Shown one piece after another: positions 8,724 to 18,804 of a DNA stretch of 64,000 bases. This DNA is from Hyphomicrobiales bacterium. GTDB lineage: Bacteria; Pseudomonadota; Alphaproteobacteria; Rhizobiales; Beijerinckiaceae. The notes under the pieces are model-generated. The model saw nothing but the letters and a program-made list of their open reading frames with translations, ran no database searches and was not told the DNA's origin. A program made the position numbers and the translations under genes. The stretch lies in assembly GCA_027487245.1 (NCBI GenBank), contig JAIYDY010000034.1, positions 1-64,000 of the forward strand, read 5' to 3'. Numbering within the stretch: position 1 is the stretch's first letter; every line of letters begins with the position of its first letter.

Positions 8724-11700
8724 GCCCGTCCTCGCCCGTCCCTGGAACCCGTCCCCGCGTTGTGCCGCCCGATACCCGGCTCAAGCAGGCCCGGGCCTCC
8801 GACCCTGCCGCCAGCGCCTGGGTCTCCGCCAATGCCGGCTCCGGCAAGACGACGGTGCTGGTCCGGCGTGTGCTGCGGCTGATGCTCACCGGCGTCGATC
8901 CTGCCCGCATCCTGTGCCTGACCTACACGACCGCCGCAGCAGCCAACATGGCCAATCGGCTGTTCGACACGCTGGCAGGCTGGTCGCGCCATGATGATAC
9001 GGCCCTTGATGCGGCACTGTCAGCACTGCTGGACCGCGCGCCTTCAGTCGCTGAGCGCTTCAGGGCGCGTTGTCTCTTTGCAGAGGCGCTGGAGACGCCC
9101 GGTGGGCTCAAGATCCAGACCATTCACGCCTTCTGCACGCGTGTCCTGCAAAGCGCGCCATTCGAGGCCGGCATCCCGGCCCATTTCGAGGTGATCAGCG
9201 AGACAGCTCGGCAGGCCGCCATCGAGGCGGCCATTGACCGGACCTTGCGGCGCGCCAGCGACGGCGCGAGCGATCCGGATGGCGCGGCTCTCAAGGCCTC
9301 GCTCGACCTGATCGCCGGGTCCGTCGATGACCAGCGTTTCCGCTCTTTGATCGACAGGGCCCTCGGTGCTTCGCAGTTTCTTTTCGATGCGGAAGGGCAG
9401 GTCCGGCCAGCCGACGAGATCAGGGCAGCTCTCGACGAGGCGCTGGCCATCGATCCGCGATGGACCCTGCCGGCGCTGTATCGGCAGGCCGTTGCCGAAG
9501 TCGAGCAGCATGTCGCGCTCGATGATCTGGCAGCAGCCTTCATTGCACACGGAACGGCGAAGAACCGGGCAGACTGGACAGAGCGGCTGGCCGCGTGGCG
9601 CCTCGCCAAAGCCGGACCGGATGCCGATGCGGCCCGCTTCGGCATCTGGCGCAAGACCCTGCTGACCGAAAAGGACCAGCCACGCGCCACGATTGCGACC
9701 GCCGGCGTGCAGAAGGCGGACCCTTCGCTGGACGGGCGATTGGCCGCCGCCCAGGACGCAATGACGGCAGGTCTTGATCGAATCAAAGCCCTCAGCACCG
9801 CCGGGCTGAGCGCCAGCCTGTTCGGGTTGATGCGGCTCATCCTTGAGGACTATGCCGCCACGAAGCGGCGCATGGCGATGCTGGACTTCGGCGATCTGAT
9901 CCTCCGGACGCGCGATCTGTTCCAGAACGGCAATGCGGCATGGCTGCTCTACAAGCTTGACGCAGGCCTCGACCACCTCCTTGTTGATGAAGCCCAGGAC
10001 ACCAGCAAGGACCAGTGGGCCATCCTCAACGCCCTGACATCGGAGTTCCTGGCCGGTGAGGGCCAGCGCGATCCGCGCCTCGCCCGCACCATCTTCGCGG
10101 TCGGTGACGAGAAGCAGTCGATCTACGGCTTTCAGGGTGCTGCGCCAGCCGAATTCGGGCAGCAGCGCAGTGACCTTGGCCGCCGCGTGCGCGACAAGGG
10201 CGACGCTTTCCACGACACGCGCCTCGTGGTCTCGTTCCGCTCGACCCGCGACGTGATCGAGGCCGTGGATGCGGTCTTCGCCCAGCCGTTTGCCTTCAAG
10301 GGCCTGTCATCCGATCCTTCCGAAACCGCGACAGTGCACGAGACCGTCCGCGCGGATGATTGCGGCGCGGTTGACCTGTGGGATCTGGTCGAGCCCGAAG
10401 ACAGGCCGGACGAGGAGGTCTGGAACCTGCCGGTCGACACGCCGGAGCGAAAAGCCCCGTTGCAGCAGATGGCCCGGGTGATCGCCACCACGATCAGCGG
10501 CTGGATCAGGGACGGCCACGACGATCTTGGTCATCCGTTCGACCCCGGCGACGTGCTGATCCTGATGCCGCGCCGCAAGACCGCCTTCGGCATCGTGGTG
10601 CGTGCGCTCAAGGATGCCGGCGTGCCGGTGGCGGGCATGGACCGGCTCAAGCTCGCCAGCCATATCGCGGTCGAGGATCTGGTCGCGCTCGGCCGCGCGG
10701 TGTTGCTGCCTGATGACGACCTCACCCTCGCGGAGGTGCTGAAATCACCTCTGTTCGGCCTCGATGACGATGACCTGCTCCGGATTGCGCCGGGAAGGGC
10801 CGGCTCGTTGCGGCAGGCGCTGGCCCACTCGGATGAGGCGCGCGACCGGCAGGCGCATGCCCTGCTGGCCGAGATCGAGGAGCTTGCGGGTCGGCTCGGA
10901 CCTTTCGCCTTCTATGGGCATGTCCTGTCGGTGATGGGCGGACGTCGCCGCATGCTGGCCCGGCTCGGCGCCGAGGCAGCTGATGCGATGGACGCCTTTC
11001 TGGCCCGCGCGCTGGACCACGAGCAGCGCGAAGGCCCGTCGCTGCGGCGCTTTCTGGACGCGGTCGAGGCCAGCTCCGATGACGTCAAGCGCGATCTGGC
11101 GACCGCCTCCGGTGAGGTCCGCGTGATGACCGTCCACGGGGCCAAGGGGCTGGAAGCCGGGACCGTGTTCATCGCCGACATCGGCATGCCGCCGACCCAG
11201 CAGAACGAGAGCCCTTTGCTGGATGTGCCCTTGCCCGGCTCCAATCTCGGCGCTTCGGTGACAATCTGGTCGCCGCGCAGCGGCGATGACCCGCCGGCGG
11301 CCAGGGCTGCGCGCCTGTTGCGGCAGGAGCGCGCCGTCGAGGAGCATCACCGCCTGCTCTATGTGGCGATGACGCGCGCTGAAAACCGCCTGATCGTCTG
11401 CGGTGTCCGGCCCGCGCAGGCCGGCCAGTTGCCACAGTCGTGGTATGGCCTGATCGAGAGCGGCCTCGGCGCCACCCCTCAGGGGCTTCAGCGGATCGAG
11501 CCTGTGGTGGCCGGGATCGGCCGTCGTCGCTTCAAGGTGACGCCGCCGCGCCCCGTCCCCGAGCGCGCGCCGGCAACGCAGCGCACCCTGTCCGGGCCGG
11601 TGCCCGACTGGCTGACCGCCCACCTGCCGGCGGAGGCCGCGATGCGGCCACCGCTGCTGCCAGCCACTGCGCTGGCTGCCGCCGGTCTGGTCACCGGCAG

Positions 11701-12256
11701 CGCCGATGAGGGGGCACCTGCCGCCAGCATGGCCGCGGCCGCAGCGCGCGGGCGGCTGGTCCATCTCCTGCTGCAATGGCTGCCGTCCGCAAGGCCCGCG
11801 TCACGTGCCATGGTTGCGGCGCGTCTGGCAGAGCGTCATGCGCCGGGTCTGCCGGGGCCGGAGCGCAGCGCCCTCGTCGTCCAGACGCTGGCAGTGCTTG
11901 ACCAGCCGGCCATGGCCGCCCTGTTCGGTGAGGACAGCCTGGCCGAGGTCGAGATTGGCGGCGACATCGCGACCCGCACTGGGTCGCTGGCGGTGGCGGG
12001 CCGCATCGACCGGCTGCTGGTGACGCCCGATCAGGTCATCCTTGCCGACTTCAAGACCACACGCAGGCCTCCGCGCCATGCCGATGCGATCAGCGAGACC
12101 ACGCTGGCGCAGATCGCCACCTATCGCGCCCTTCTGGCCGAGCTCTATCCGGGCCGGCCGGTCCGGGCGCTGGTGATCTACACCTCAGGTCCTCTGGTGC
12201 TGGAAGCCAGCGCCGCGCAGCTCGATGCTGCCTTCGCGAGTGTCACGGACCCGTGA
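8720..12256 (+). CDS. addA: Double-strand break repair helicase-nuclease AddA
   Basis: A 1178-residue UvrD/Rep-type superfamily 1 helicase with a C-terminal nuclease. Visible motifs are Walker A AGSGKTT at residues 39-45, Walker B LLVDEAQD, motif III VGDEKQSIYGFQGA, motif V MTVHGAKGLEAGTVF and motif VI LLYVAMTRAENRL. Near the end, LADFKTTRRPP gives the PD-(D/E)XK catalytic Asp and Lys, with QIATYRALL as the downstream Gln helix. It pairs with AddB, encoded immediately upstream with a 4-base overlap. The complex processes DNA ends in the cytoplasm before RecA-dependent recombination. Length and motif order are normal for the family. Confidence 0.95.
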   Translation: MSPSSPVPGTRPRVVPPDTRLKQARASDPAASAWVSANAGSGKTTVLVRRVLRLMLTGVDPARILCLTYTTAAAANMANRLFDTLAGWSRHDDTALDAALSALLDRAPSVAERFRARCLFAEALETPGGLKIQTIHAFCTRVLQSAPFEAGIPAHFEVISETARQAAIEAAIDRTLRRASDGASDPDGAALKASLDLIAGSVDDQRFRSLIDRALGASQFLFDAEGQVRPADEIRAALDEALAIDPRWTLPALYRQAVAEVEQHVALDDLAAAFIAHGTAKNRADWTERLAAWRLAKAGPDADAARFGIWRKTLLTEKDQPRATIATAGVQKADPSLDGRLAAAQDAMTAGLDRIKALSTAGLSASLFGLMRLILEDYAATKRRMAMLDFGDLILRTRDLFQNGNAAWLLYKLDAGLDHLLVDEAQDTSKDQWAILNALTSEFLAGEGQRDPRLARTIFAVGDEKQSIYGFQGAAPAEFGQQRSDLGRRVRDKGDAFHDTRLVVSFRSTRDVIEAVDAVFAQPFAFKGLSSDPSETATVHETVRADDCGAVDLWDLVEPEDRPDEEVWNLPVDTPERKAPLQQMARVIATTISGWIRDGHDDLGHPFDPGDVLILMPRRKTAFGIVVRALKDAGVPVAGMDRLKLASHIAVEDLVALGRAVLLPDDDLTLAEVLKSPLFGLDDDDLLRIAPGRAGSLRQALAHSDEARDRQAHALLAEIEELAGRLGPFAFYGHVLSVMGGRRRMLARLGAEAADAMDAFLARALDHEQREGPSLRRFLDAVEASSDDVKRDLATASGEVRVMTVHGAKGLEAGTVFIADIGMPPTQQNESPLLDVPLPGSNLGASVTIWSPRSGDDPPAARAARLLRQERAVEEHHRLLYVAMTRAENRLIVCGVRPAQAGQLPQSWYGLIESGLGATPQGLQRIEPVVAGIGRRRFKVTPPRPVPERAPATQRTLSGPVPDWLTAHLPAEAAMRPPLLPATALAAAGLVTGSADEGAPAASMAAAAARGRLVHLLLQWLPSARPASRAMVAARLAERHAPGLPGPERSALVVQTLAVLDQPAMAALFGEDSLAEVEIGGDIATRTGSLAVAGRIDRLLVTPDQVILADFKTTRRPPRHADAISETTLAQIATYRALLAELYPGRPVRALVIYTSGPLVLEASAAQLDAAFASVTDP

Positions 12257-12358
12257 CGTCGCAGCCCGCAGCCTTGACCGCAAGGCTCTGCATTCCTAGC
12301 TTGCGATCAACATGTGTCGCGGCTGTTCGCGGCCACACGGGAAGACCGGGAGAGCCCC

Positions 12359-12688
12359 ATGAGTGCCGCCGCAAAGGTTACCGATGCCAGCTTCGAAGCT
12401 GATGTCCTGAAGTCCGCCGAGCCGGTCGTCGTCGACTTCTGGGCCGAATGGTGCGGCCCTTGCCGCATGATCGGGCCAGCCCTCGACGAGATTGCCGCCG
12501 AGATGGCGGGCAAGGTCAAGATCGTGAAGCTCAATGTCGACGAGAACCCCGCCACGTCCGCCAAGCTCGGCATCCGTTCGATTCCGACCCTGATGGTGTT
12601 CAAGGGTGGCAAGCTGGTGGCGCAGAAGGCCGGCGCAGCACCCAAGAGCGACCTGTCCAAGTGGATTACCGCCAGCGCCGCTGTGTGA
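12359..12688 (+). CDS. trxA: Thioredoxin
   Basis: A 109-residue thioredoxin, the general cytoplasmic disulfide reductant. The active site WCGPC is at residues 31-35, preceded by VVVDFWAE and followed later by the cis-proline element [11 protein letters not shown]. The ATG at 12359 has a GGGAGAG ribosome-binding site. An in-frame GTG at 12314 would add 15 residues that do not belong to the family. It follows addA by about 100 bases, an order seen in other alphaproteobacteria. Confidence 0.96.
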   Translation: MSAAAKVTDASFEADVLKSAEPVVVDFWAEWCGPCRMIGPALDEIAAEMAGKVKIVKLNVDENPATSAKLGIRSIPTLMVFKGGKLVAQKAGAAPKSDLSKWITASAAV

Positions 12689-12710
12689 GTTCGCGGAAAT
12701 GGGGTGAAGC

Positions 12711-12725
12711 TTAACCCACCCTTAA
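12711..12725. promoter_or_regulatory. Candidate CtrA-binding box upstream of the class A PBP gene
   Basis: The sequence TTAA-CCCACCC-TTAA is an exact match to the TTAA-N7-TTAA recognition pattern of the alphaproteobacterial cell-cycle regulator CtrA. It lies in the short gap after trxA, 94 bases before the ATG of the penicillin-binding protein gene. Binding is inferred. Confidence 0.6.
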
Positions 12726-12818
12726 AAGCGCCATGTTTCACTGTGCCTGAGAGCCCGTGTCCGGTCAGCCTGCGCTGGCTGTGGCACGGCTGTTTCGGGA
12801 ATCAGGGCGCAGTGTTTC

Positions 12819-14969
12819 ATGGCTGACAGAGACGGATCGCGGCGCGAACCGACCTTTGGCGAAGGCAGATCGCGAGGATCGGTGCGGGAAGACCTGCGCC
12901 TGTCGCCCGAGGACCGTGTCGTACCATCTCGCAAGGGCGGTTCGGCGCGCGGGGGCCAGACCTCCAGCCGTGGCGGGCGTGGACCCGAGGCTGATCCGCC
13001 GCGCAAGCGCAAGCGCACCCGGCGCGGCTCGGTGTTGGGCCGGATCACCTACTGGTCGTTTGTGCTGGGACTGTGGGGCGTGATGGGTCTTGGCGGTGTG
13101 ATCGCCTACCATGCGGCGCAACTGCCCCCCATCGACCAGCTCACGGTGCCGAAGCGCCCTCCGAACATCGCAATCCTGTCTGCAGACGGCACGCTGATCG
13201 CCAATCGTGGCGAAACCGGCGGGCGGACTGTCTCGATCAAGGAACTGCCCCCGGCATTGCCCCGCGCCTTCGTGGCCATCGAGGATCGGCGCTTCTACAG
13301 CCACTACGGCCTCGATCCGATCGGCATCACCCGCGCCATGGTGCGCAATCTCAGCTCGCGCGGCGTGGCCCAGGGCGGTTCGACGCTGACCCAGCAGCTC
13401 GCCAAGAACCTGTTCCTGACCCAGGACCGGACCTTCTCGCGCAAGATCCAGGAGGCCATCCTCGCTGTCTGGCTCGAGCGCACCTATTCCAAGGACCAGA
13501 TCCTCGAACTTTATCTCAACCGGGTCTATTTTGGCTCCGGAGCCTACGGGGTCGAGGCCGCCGCCCAGCGTTACTTCGGCAAGTCCGCCCGCGCCGTCAA
13601 TGTGGCGGAGGCCGCGATGCTGGCAGGTCTGGTGCAGGCGCCCTCGCGGCTGGCGCCGAACCGCAACCCGGCCGCCGCCGAGCGCCGGGCGCAGATGGTG
13701 ATTGCCGCCATGGTCGAGCAGGGCGTGATCACCGAAGGCTCGGCCAAGGCAGCGCTCGTCGAGCCCGCAGAAGCGGTCGAGCGCGACGGGCCCAACACCA
13801 TCTCCTATTCCGCTGACTACGTGATCGATGTGCTCGATGATTTCATCGGGGCGGTCGAGGGCGATGTCACGGTGCTGACCTCGATCGACCCGCGCATCCA
13901 GCTTGCGGCGGAAACCGCCCTGACGGAGGCGCTCGCCCGCGAGGGTGTCAAGCAGGGCGTGTCGCAAGGCGCGATGGTGGCGATGGCACCTGATGGTGCA
14001 GTGCGGGCCCTGGTCGGTGGCCGCAGCTACGCCCGCAGCCAGTTCAACCGCGCGACGGCCGCGCGACGCCAGCCCGGCTCGTCTTTCAAGCCATTCGTCT
14101 ATCTCGCAGCGATCGAGGCAGGACTGACGCCCGATACCATCCGGGATGATTCCCCCGTCACCGTGCGCGGCTGGTCGCCGGAGAATTACTCGCGTGATTT
14201 CCGGGGTCCAGTCACCTTGCAGACGGCCCTGTCGCTGTCGCTGAACACGGTGGCGGTCAAGCTCGGGCAGGAGGTGTCGCCGCGTTCGGTGGTGCGTGTG
14301 GCGCAGCGGCTGGGCATCGCCTCGCCCTTGCAGGCCAATGCCTCGCTGGCGCTGGGCACGTCGGAGGTCACGCCGCTGGAGATGACGGCTGCCTATGCAG
14401 CCTTTGCCAATGGCGGGCAGGGCGTGACCCCTTACATCATCCGCGAGGTCAAGGCGGCCAATGGCAAGGTGCTCTACAAGCGCGAGGGCTCCGGCATCGG
14501 CACGGTGATCGACGGCGCGCGCCTGCCGATGATGAATGGCATGATGCGGGAGACGCTGCTGACCGGAACCGGCCGCAAGGCCGAGATTCCGGGCTGGGAA
14601 GCGGGCGGCAAGACCGGCACGACCCAGGATTTCCGCGATGCCTGGTTCGTTGGCTACACCAGCCGGCTGGTGGCCAGCGTCTGGCTCGGCAATGATGACA
14701 ACTCCCCGATGAAGCGCGTTTCCGGTGGTGGCTTGCCGTCGGAGATCTGGGGCCGCTTCATGCGCTCCGCCTTGCAGGGCGCACAGCCTCAGGGCCTGCC
14801 CGGCGGGCTCTGGCGCACGTCGCCCGGCCTTGCGCCCTTCGGCACACAGCCATCTGCCAGCGCACCCATGGCCAGTGCCCGCCCGGTGCCGCCCGCCGCC
14901 GTCGGCGCGGAGCGCAGCCGTGTGCCGGCGCAGGAAAAGGGCTTCTTCGAGCGTCTGTTCGGGGGATGA
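12819..14969 (+). CDS. Class A penicillin-binding protein (PBP1A family transglycosylase/transpeptidase)
   Basis: A 716-residue bifunctional peptidoglycan synthase. A basic, Arg/Lys-rich cytoplasmic tail (1-72) precedes one transmembrane helix (about 74-96). The GT51 glycosyltransferase domain carries catalytic Glu155 in AIEDRRFYSHYG and the GGSTLTQQLAKN motif. The transpeptidase domain has SSFK with nucleophile Ser421, SLN in the second motif and KTGT at 598-601. The tail after about 660 is Pro/Ala-rich. The enzyme polymerises and crosslinks glycan strands on the outer face of the inner membrane. The long basic N-terminus resembles other alphaproteobacterial PBP1A-like proteins. An exact CtrA-like box lies 94 bases upstream, suggesting cell-cycle timing. 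Confidence 0.92.
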   Translation: MADRDGSRREPTFGEGRSRGSVREDLRLSPEDRVVPSRKGGSARGGQTSSRGGRGPEADPPRKRKRTRRGSVLGRITYWSFVLGLWGVMGLGGVIAYHAAQLPPIDQLTVPKRPPNIAILSADGTLIANRGETGGRTVSIKELPPALPRAFVAIEDRRFYSHYGLDPIGITRAMVRNLSSRGVAQGGSTLTQQLAKNLFLTQDRTFSRKIQEAILAVWLERTYSKDQILELYLNRVYFGSGAYGVEAAAQRYFGKSARAVNVAEAAMLAGLVQAPSRLAPNRNPAAAERRAQMVIAAMVEQGVITEGSAKAALVEPAEAVERDGPNTISYSADYVIDVLDDFIGAVEGDVTVLTSIDPRIQLAAETALTEALAREGVKQGVSQGAMVAMAPDGAVRALVGGRSYARSQFNRATAARRQPGSSFKPFVYLAAIEAGLTPDTIRDDSPVTVRGWSPENYSRDFRGPVTLQTALSLSLNTVAVKLGQEVSPRSVVRVAQRLGIASPLQANASLALGTSEVTPLEMTAAYAAFANGGQGVTPYIIREVKAANGKVLYKREGSGIGTVIDGARLPMMNGMMRETLLTGTGRKAEIPGWEAGGKTGTTQDFRDAWFVGYTSRLVASVWLGNDDNSPMKRVSGGGLPSEIWGRFMRSALQGAQPQGLPGGLWRTSPGLAPFGTQPSASAPMASARPVPPAAVGAERSRVPAQEKGFFERLFGG

Positions 14970-14988
14970 TCTTCGGCGGGTGGACGCG

Positions 14989-16200
14989 TCAGGCCTTCTG
15001 GGCCAGCGCCGCCGCCCTGATGCCCCGTGTCAGCTGGAACAGCACCAGTGCTGCTACGCCGATCACCGTGATGATGATCGGCAGGGGCAGGGCCGAGCCG
15101 GTCAGAACGCGCCCCATCATCAGCCCGACACAGGCGGCAAAGATCATCTGGCACAGGCCAAGACACGAGGAGGCCGAGCCGGCCCGGTCCGGAAACGGCA
15201 TCATCGCGGCGGCCTGTCCCTGCGGCATTGTCAGCCCCACACCCATCGCATAGAGCGCCATCGGCACGGTGATTTCCAGCGAGGAGCCCGTGCCGATCGC
15301 CGTCAGTGCCAGCATCAGCGCGCCACCACCGGCCAGACACATCACGCCGAGCCGGATCACGCCATCAAGACCGCGTGCCTTCACCAGCCGCTGCGCCAGG
15401 ATCGTGCCACTGATGAAGCCCAGGACGCCGAAGGCGAAGGACAGCCCGAAGGCTACAGGGGACAGCCCGTAGACGCCCATCAGCACGAAGGACGAGCCGG
15501 AAATGAAGGCAAACAGGCCGCCATAGGCGAGGCTGACCAGACCGACATAGGCCCGGTAGGCGCGGTTCTGCAGCAACGCCCCGAAGCCCCTGATGATGGC
15601 CATGAACGAGAGCGGCTCGCTGAGCTTGCGGGTGTTTGTCTCCGGCAGCGCCAGCGTGATCCACAGCGCCAGCGCACTGGCAAAGGCCAGCGAGGCGAGA
15701 AAGGTCGAGCGCCAGCCGAACGCATCCTGCAGGACACCGCCGAGCACCGGCGCAACCGCAGGCACCACCCCCATGATCATGCCCATGCGGGCCAGTTCCT
15801 GCCCGGCACGCGGTCCCTCATATAGATCGCGCACCATGGCACGGCCCAGCACGATCGGCCCCGATGCGCCCAGTGCCTGGACGAAGCGCGCGCCGATCAG
15901 CATGTCGATGGAGACGGCCATGGCACAGGCGATCGTTGCAACAATGAACAGCGCAAGGCCGACCAGCAGCACAGGCTTGCGGCCCAGCCTGTCCGACAGG
16001 GGCCCGTAGATGATCTGCCCGGCGGCAAAGCCGAACAGGAAGGATGACAAGGTGGCCTGCGCGCCAGCCGTGCCTGTTCCGAAGAAGCGCGCGATGTCCG
16101 GCACCGAGGGCAGATAGAAATCCGTTGCCAGCGGGCCAAGCGCCGTCAGCATGGCGAGGGTCGCGGTCATCGCCAGTGTGTCGGGGCGTAGTCTGGTCAT
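14989..16200 (-). CDS. MFS drug exporter of the Bcr/CflA family
   Basis: A 403-residue major facilitator with twelve predicted membrane helices. Family signatures are the N-terminal LGPLATDFYLPSVP in helix 1 and the loop 2-3 motif GPLSDRLGRKPVLL; the RAMVRDLYEG segment after helix 4 is also typical of Bcr/CflA transporters. They export drugs and small molecules such as bicyclomycin, chloramphenicol or sulfonamides, driven by protons; the substrate here cannot be predicted. The gene converges on the PBP gene with only 19 bases between the stops. It lies downstream of pnp on the same strand, but the pnp terminator separates them. Confidence 0.9.
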   Translation of the reverse strand: MTRLRPDTLAMTATLAMLTALGPLATDFYLPSVPDIARFFGTGTAGAQATLSSFLFGFAAGQIIYGPLSDRLGRKPVLLVGLALFIVATIACAMAVSIDMLIGARFVQALGASGPIVLGRAMVRDLYEGPRAGQELARMGMIMGVVPAVAPVLGGVLQDAFGWRSTFLASLAFASALALWITLALPETNTRKLSEPLSFMAIIRGFGALLQNRAYRAYVGLVSLAYGGLFAFISGSSFVLMGVYGLSPVAFGLSFAFGVLGFISGTILAQRLVKARGLDGVIRLGVMCLAGGGALMLALTAIGTGSSLEITVPMALYAMGVGLTMPQGQAAAMMPFPDRAGSASSCLGLCQMIFAACVGLMMGRVLTGSALPLPIIITVIGVAALVLFQLTRGIRAAALAQKA

Positions 16201-16224
16201 CCGTTTCCCTGATCAGGACAGCGT

Positions 16225-16259
16225 ACAAAAGAGAATGGCCGGGCTTGCGGCCCGGCCAT
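16225..16259 (-). terminator. Intrinsic terminator of pnp
   Basis: A perfect 9-bp stem (ATGGCCGGG / CCCGGCCAT at 16235-16259) has a 7-base loop. On the minus strand it is followed by TCTCTTTTGT. It begins about 20 bases after the pnp stop codon. Confidence 0.88.
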
Positions 16260-16279
16260 GATGGTGTTGTCAGGGTCGA

Positions 16280-18520
16280 TCAATCGCGGCGCGGGCGACG
16301 ATCGCGGCCGCCGCGGTCATCCCGCCGCGGACGCTCGGTGCGCTCCTCGCGCTCCTCTTCCGGGCCTTCGCCACGCTCGGCCCGCTCGGCATCGCGCTGG
16401 GCCTTGATCTTGTCGGTGATGTCCTCGCCGGTTTCCTGGTCGACAACCTTCATCGACAGGCGGATCTTGCCACGTTCGTCGAAGCCGAGCAGCTTGACCT
16501 TGACCTTGTCGCCTTCCTTGACCACGTCGTTGACCTTGGCCACGCGCTGCGCGGCCAGTTCGGAGATGTGGATCAGACCGTCCTTGGCACCGAAGAAGTT
16601 GACGAAGGCGCCAAATTCCATGGTCTTCACGACGGTGCCTTCGTAGATCACGCCGACTTCAGGCTCGGACACGATCGACTTGATCCACTTGATGGCGGCT
16701 TCGATCGACTTGCCATCGGCAGAGGCGATCTTGACGGTGCCGTCATCCTCGATGTTGATCTTCGCGCCGGTCTTTTCGACGATCTCGCGGATGATCTTGC
16801 CGCCTGAACCGATGACTTCGCGGATCTTGTCGACCGGGATCTTCATCGTCTCGATGCGGGGCGCAAACTGGCCAAGCTCGGAGCGGGCAGAGGTCAGTGC
16901 GTTCGCCATCTCGCCGAGGATATGCAGGCGTCCATCCTTGGCCTGGGTCAGTGCGACCTGCATGATCTCTTCGGTGATGCCGGCGATCTTGATGTCCATC
17001 TGCAGCGAGGTGATGCCGTTCTCGGTGCCTGCCACCTTGAAGTCCATGTCGCCAAGGTGATCTTCATCACCCAGGATGTCCGACAGGACGGCAAAGCGCT
17101 TGCCCTCGAGAATGAGGCCCATGGCGATGCCGGCGACCGGACGCTTCAGCGGAACGCCCGCATCCATCAGGGCCAGCGACGCGCCGCAGACCGTGGCCAT
17201 CGAGGACGAGCCATTCGACTCGGTGATCTCGGAGACAAGGCGCAGCGTGTAGGGGAACTCGTGGTGCGGCGGCAGCATCGGACGCATGGCGCGCCAGGCG
17301 AGCTTGCCGTGGCCGATTTCGCGGCGGCCCGGGGAGCCCATGCGGCCTGCTTCACCCACCGAATAGGGCGGGAAGTTGTAGTGCAGCAGGAAGGTTTCCT
17401 TGCGGGTGCCTTCCAGCTCGTCGATGTACTGCTCGTCATCGCCGGTGCCGAGCGTGGCCACGACCAGCGCCTGGGTTTCGCCGCGCGTGAACAGCGCCGA
17501 ACCATGGGTGCGCGGCAGGATGCCGACTTCCGAGACGATCTTGCGGACCGTCTTGACGTCGCGGCCATCGATGCGGATGCCGTCATCGAGGATGTTGAAG
17601 CGCACGACCTTGGCCTGCGCGTCCTTGAACACGGCCTTGACCTGGTCCTTGTCGAACTTGGCCTCGCCACCTTCCGGCAGCATCGTTGCCATGACCTTGG
17701 CCTTCACCGCATCGACCGCGATGTAGCGTTCCTGCTTCTGGGTGATCTTGTAGGCCTTGCGAAGATCCTTTTCGGCGATCTTCATCAGGGCCTTCTCGAC
17801 AGCCGAGTGATCCGGCGCGGTGTAGTTGCGCGGCTCCTTGGCGGCCTTCTCGGCGAGACGGATGATCGCGTCGATCACGGGCTGGAAGTGCTTGTGGCCG
17901 AACATCACGGCCTGGAGCATGATCTCCTCGCCCAGTTCCTTGGCTTCCGATTCCACCATCAGCACGGCGTCCTGGGTGCCGGCAACAGTGAGGTCGAGGT
18001 CAGATTCCTTGAGTTCGGCAGAGGTCGGGTTCAGCTTGAACTGACCATTGATGTAGCCGACCTTGGCGGCGCCGACGGGGCCCATGAAGGGCACGCCGGA
18101 GAGCGTCAGGGCGGCGGAGGTTCCGATCATCGCCGGCACGTCCGGGTCGTTCTCGAGATCGTGCTGGAGCACGGTCACGACGACCTGCGTCTCATTGCGG
18201 TAGCCATCGGCGAAGAGCGGACGGATCGGACGGTCGATCAGGCGCGAGATCAGCGTCTCACGCTCGCTGGGACGGCCCTCACGCTTGAAGTAGCCACCGG
18301 GAATGCGTCCGGCCGCGAAGGCCTTCTCCTGGTAGTTGACGGTCAGCGGGAAGAAATCGATGCCCGGCTTCGGCTCCTTGGCCGACACGACGGTGGCGAG
18401 CAGCACGGTCTCGCCATAGGTGACCATCACCGAGCCATCGGCCTGGCGGGCGACCTTGCCGGTTTCCAGGGTCAGCTTGCGGCCGCCCCAGATCAGTTCT
18501 TCAGTCTGGATATCGAACAT
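16280..18520 (-). CDS. pnp: Polynucleotide phosphorylase
   Basis: A 746-residue 3'-5' exoribonuclease that degrades RNA phosphorolytically and is a core part of the RNA degradosome. Two RNase PH domains flank a helical linker. They are followed by a KH domain ([12 protein letters not shown]) and an S1 domain ([17 protein letters not shown], then GLIHISEL). The C-terminus beyond the S1 domain is an unusually charged tail of alternating Glu/Arg and Asp/Arg clusters, longer than in E. coli PNPase (711 aa), and may be a protein or RNA docking segment. It follows rpsO on the same strand, the classic rpsO-pnp order, with a terminator and a leader hairpin between them. Confidence 0.98.
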   Translation of the reverse strand: MFDIQTEELIWGGRKLTLETGKVARQADGSVMVTYGETVLLATVVSAKEPKPGIDFFPLTVNYQEKAFAAGRIPGGYFKREGRPSERETLISRLIDRPIRPLFADGYRNETQVVVTVLQHDLENDPDVPAMIGTSAALTLSGVPFMGPVGAAKVGYINGQFKLNPTSAELKESDLDLTVAGTQDAVLMVESEAKELGEEIMLQAVMFGHKHFQPVIDAIIRLAEKAAKEPRNYTAPDHSAVEKALMKIAEKDLRKAYKITQKQERYIAVDAVKAKVMATMLPEGGEAKFDKDQVKAVFKDAQAKVVRFNILDDGIRIDGRDVKTVRKIVSEVGILPRTHGSALFTRGETQALVVATLGTGDDEQYIDELEGTRKETFLLHYNFPPYSVGEAGRMGSPGRREIGHGKLAWRAMRPMLPPHHEFPYTLRLVSEITESNGSSSMATVCGASLALMDAGVPLKRPVAGIAMGLILEGKRFAVLSDILGDEDHLGDMDFKVAGTENGITSLQMDIKIAGITEEIMQVALTQAKDGRLHILGEMANALTSARSELGQFAPRIETMKIPVDKIREVIGSGGKIIREIVEKTGAKINIEDDGTVKIASADGKSIEAAIKWIKSIVSEPEVGVIYEGTVVKTMEFGAFVNFFGAKDGLIHISELAAQRVAKVNDVVKEGDKVKVKLLGFDERGKIRLSMKVVDQETGEDITDKIKAQRDAERAERGEGPEEEREERTERPRRDDRGGRDRRPRRD

Positions 18521-18722
18521 GGTTTTTCAGCTTTCATCGCGGGCGCGAAGGCAAGCCTGCCTTGCAAACCGGGACTGGCAACCATGGGCAAGACGGCGAA
18601 CGACTGGCATTGATCCAGTGGTTTGCGATCCTGTCCATGGACGCTTGCCTCCCGGAGGACAAGTGGCTTGATGGACTGAGCCATGGCCCTGTGCGCGCCC
18701 GTGGGCAGCGGCCGTGGCTCGA

Positions 18723-18751
18723 CCGGGCAGGCACCCTGTGCGCCTGTCCGG
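18723..18751 (-). other. Hairpin in the pnp leader
   Basis: A 10-bp stem with one G-U pair (CCGGGCAGGC at 18723-18732 against GCCTGTCCGG at 18742-18751) lies between the rpsO terminator and pnp, about 200 bases before the pnp start codon. In E. coli a leader stem cut by RNase III mediates pnp autoregulation. A similar role here is only an inference from position. Confidence 0.4.
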
Positions 18752-18755
18752 AATG

Positions 18756-18790
18756 CAAAAACCCGGGCGGTGCCGAAACACCGTCCCGGG
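18756..18790 (-). terminator. Intrinsic terminator of rpsO
   Basis: On the minus strand a GC-rich stem (CCCGGGACGGTG pairing with CACCGCCCGGG, with one bulged A) is followed by TTTTT. It lies about 15 bases after the rpsO stop and would attenuate read-through into pnp. Confidence 0.88.
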
Positions 18791-18804
18791 GGATTGGCGA
18801 TCGA

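Noticed and set aside
16922-18613. Very long open frame (563 codons) on the + strand opposite pnp
   Set aside because: It is antisense to an unmistakable pnp gene. Its translation is rich in His/Arg/Asp/Gly with no recognisable domain, a typical shadow of GC-rich codon usage.
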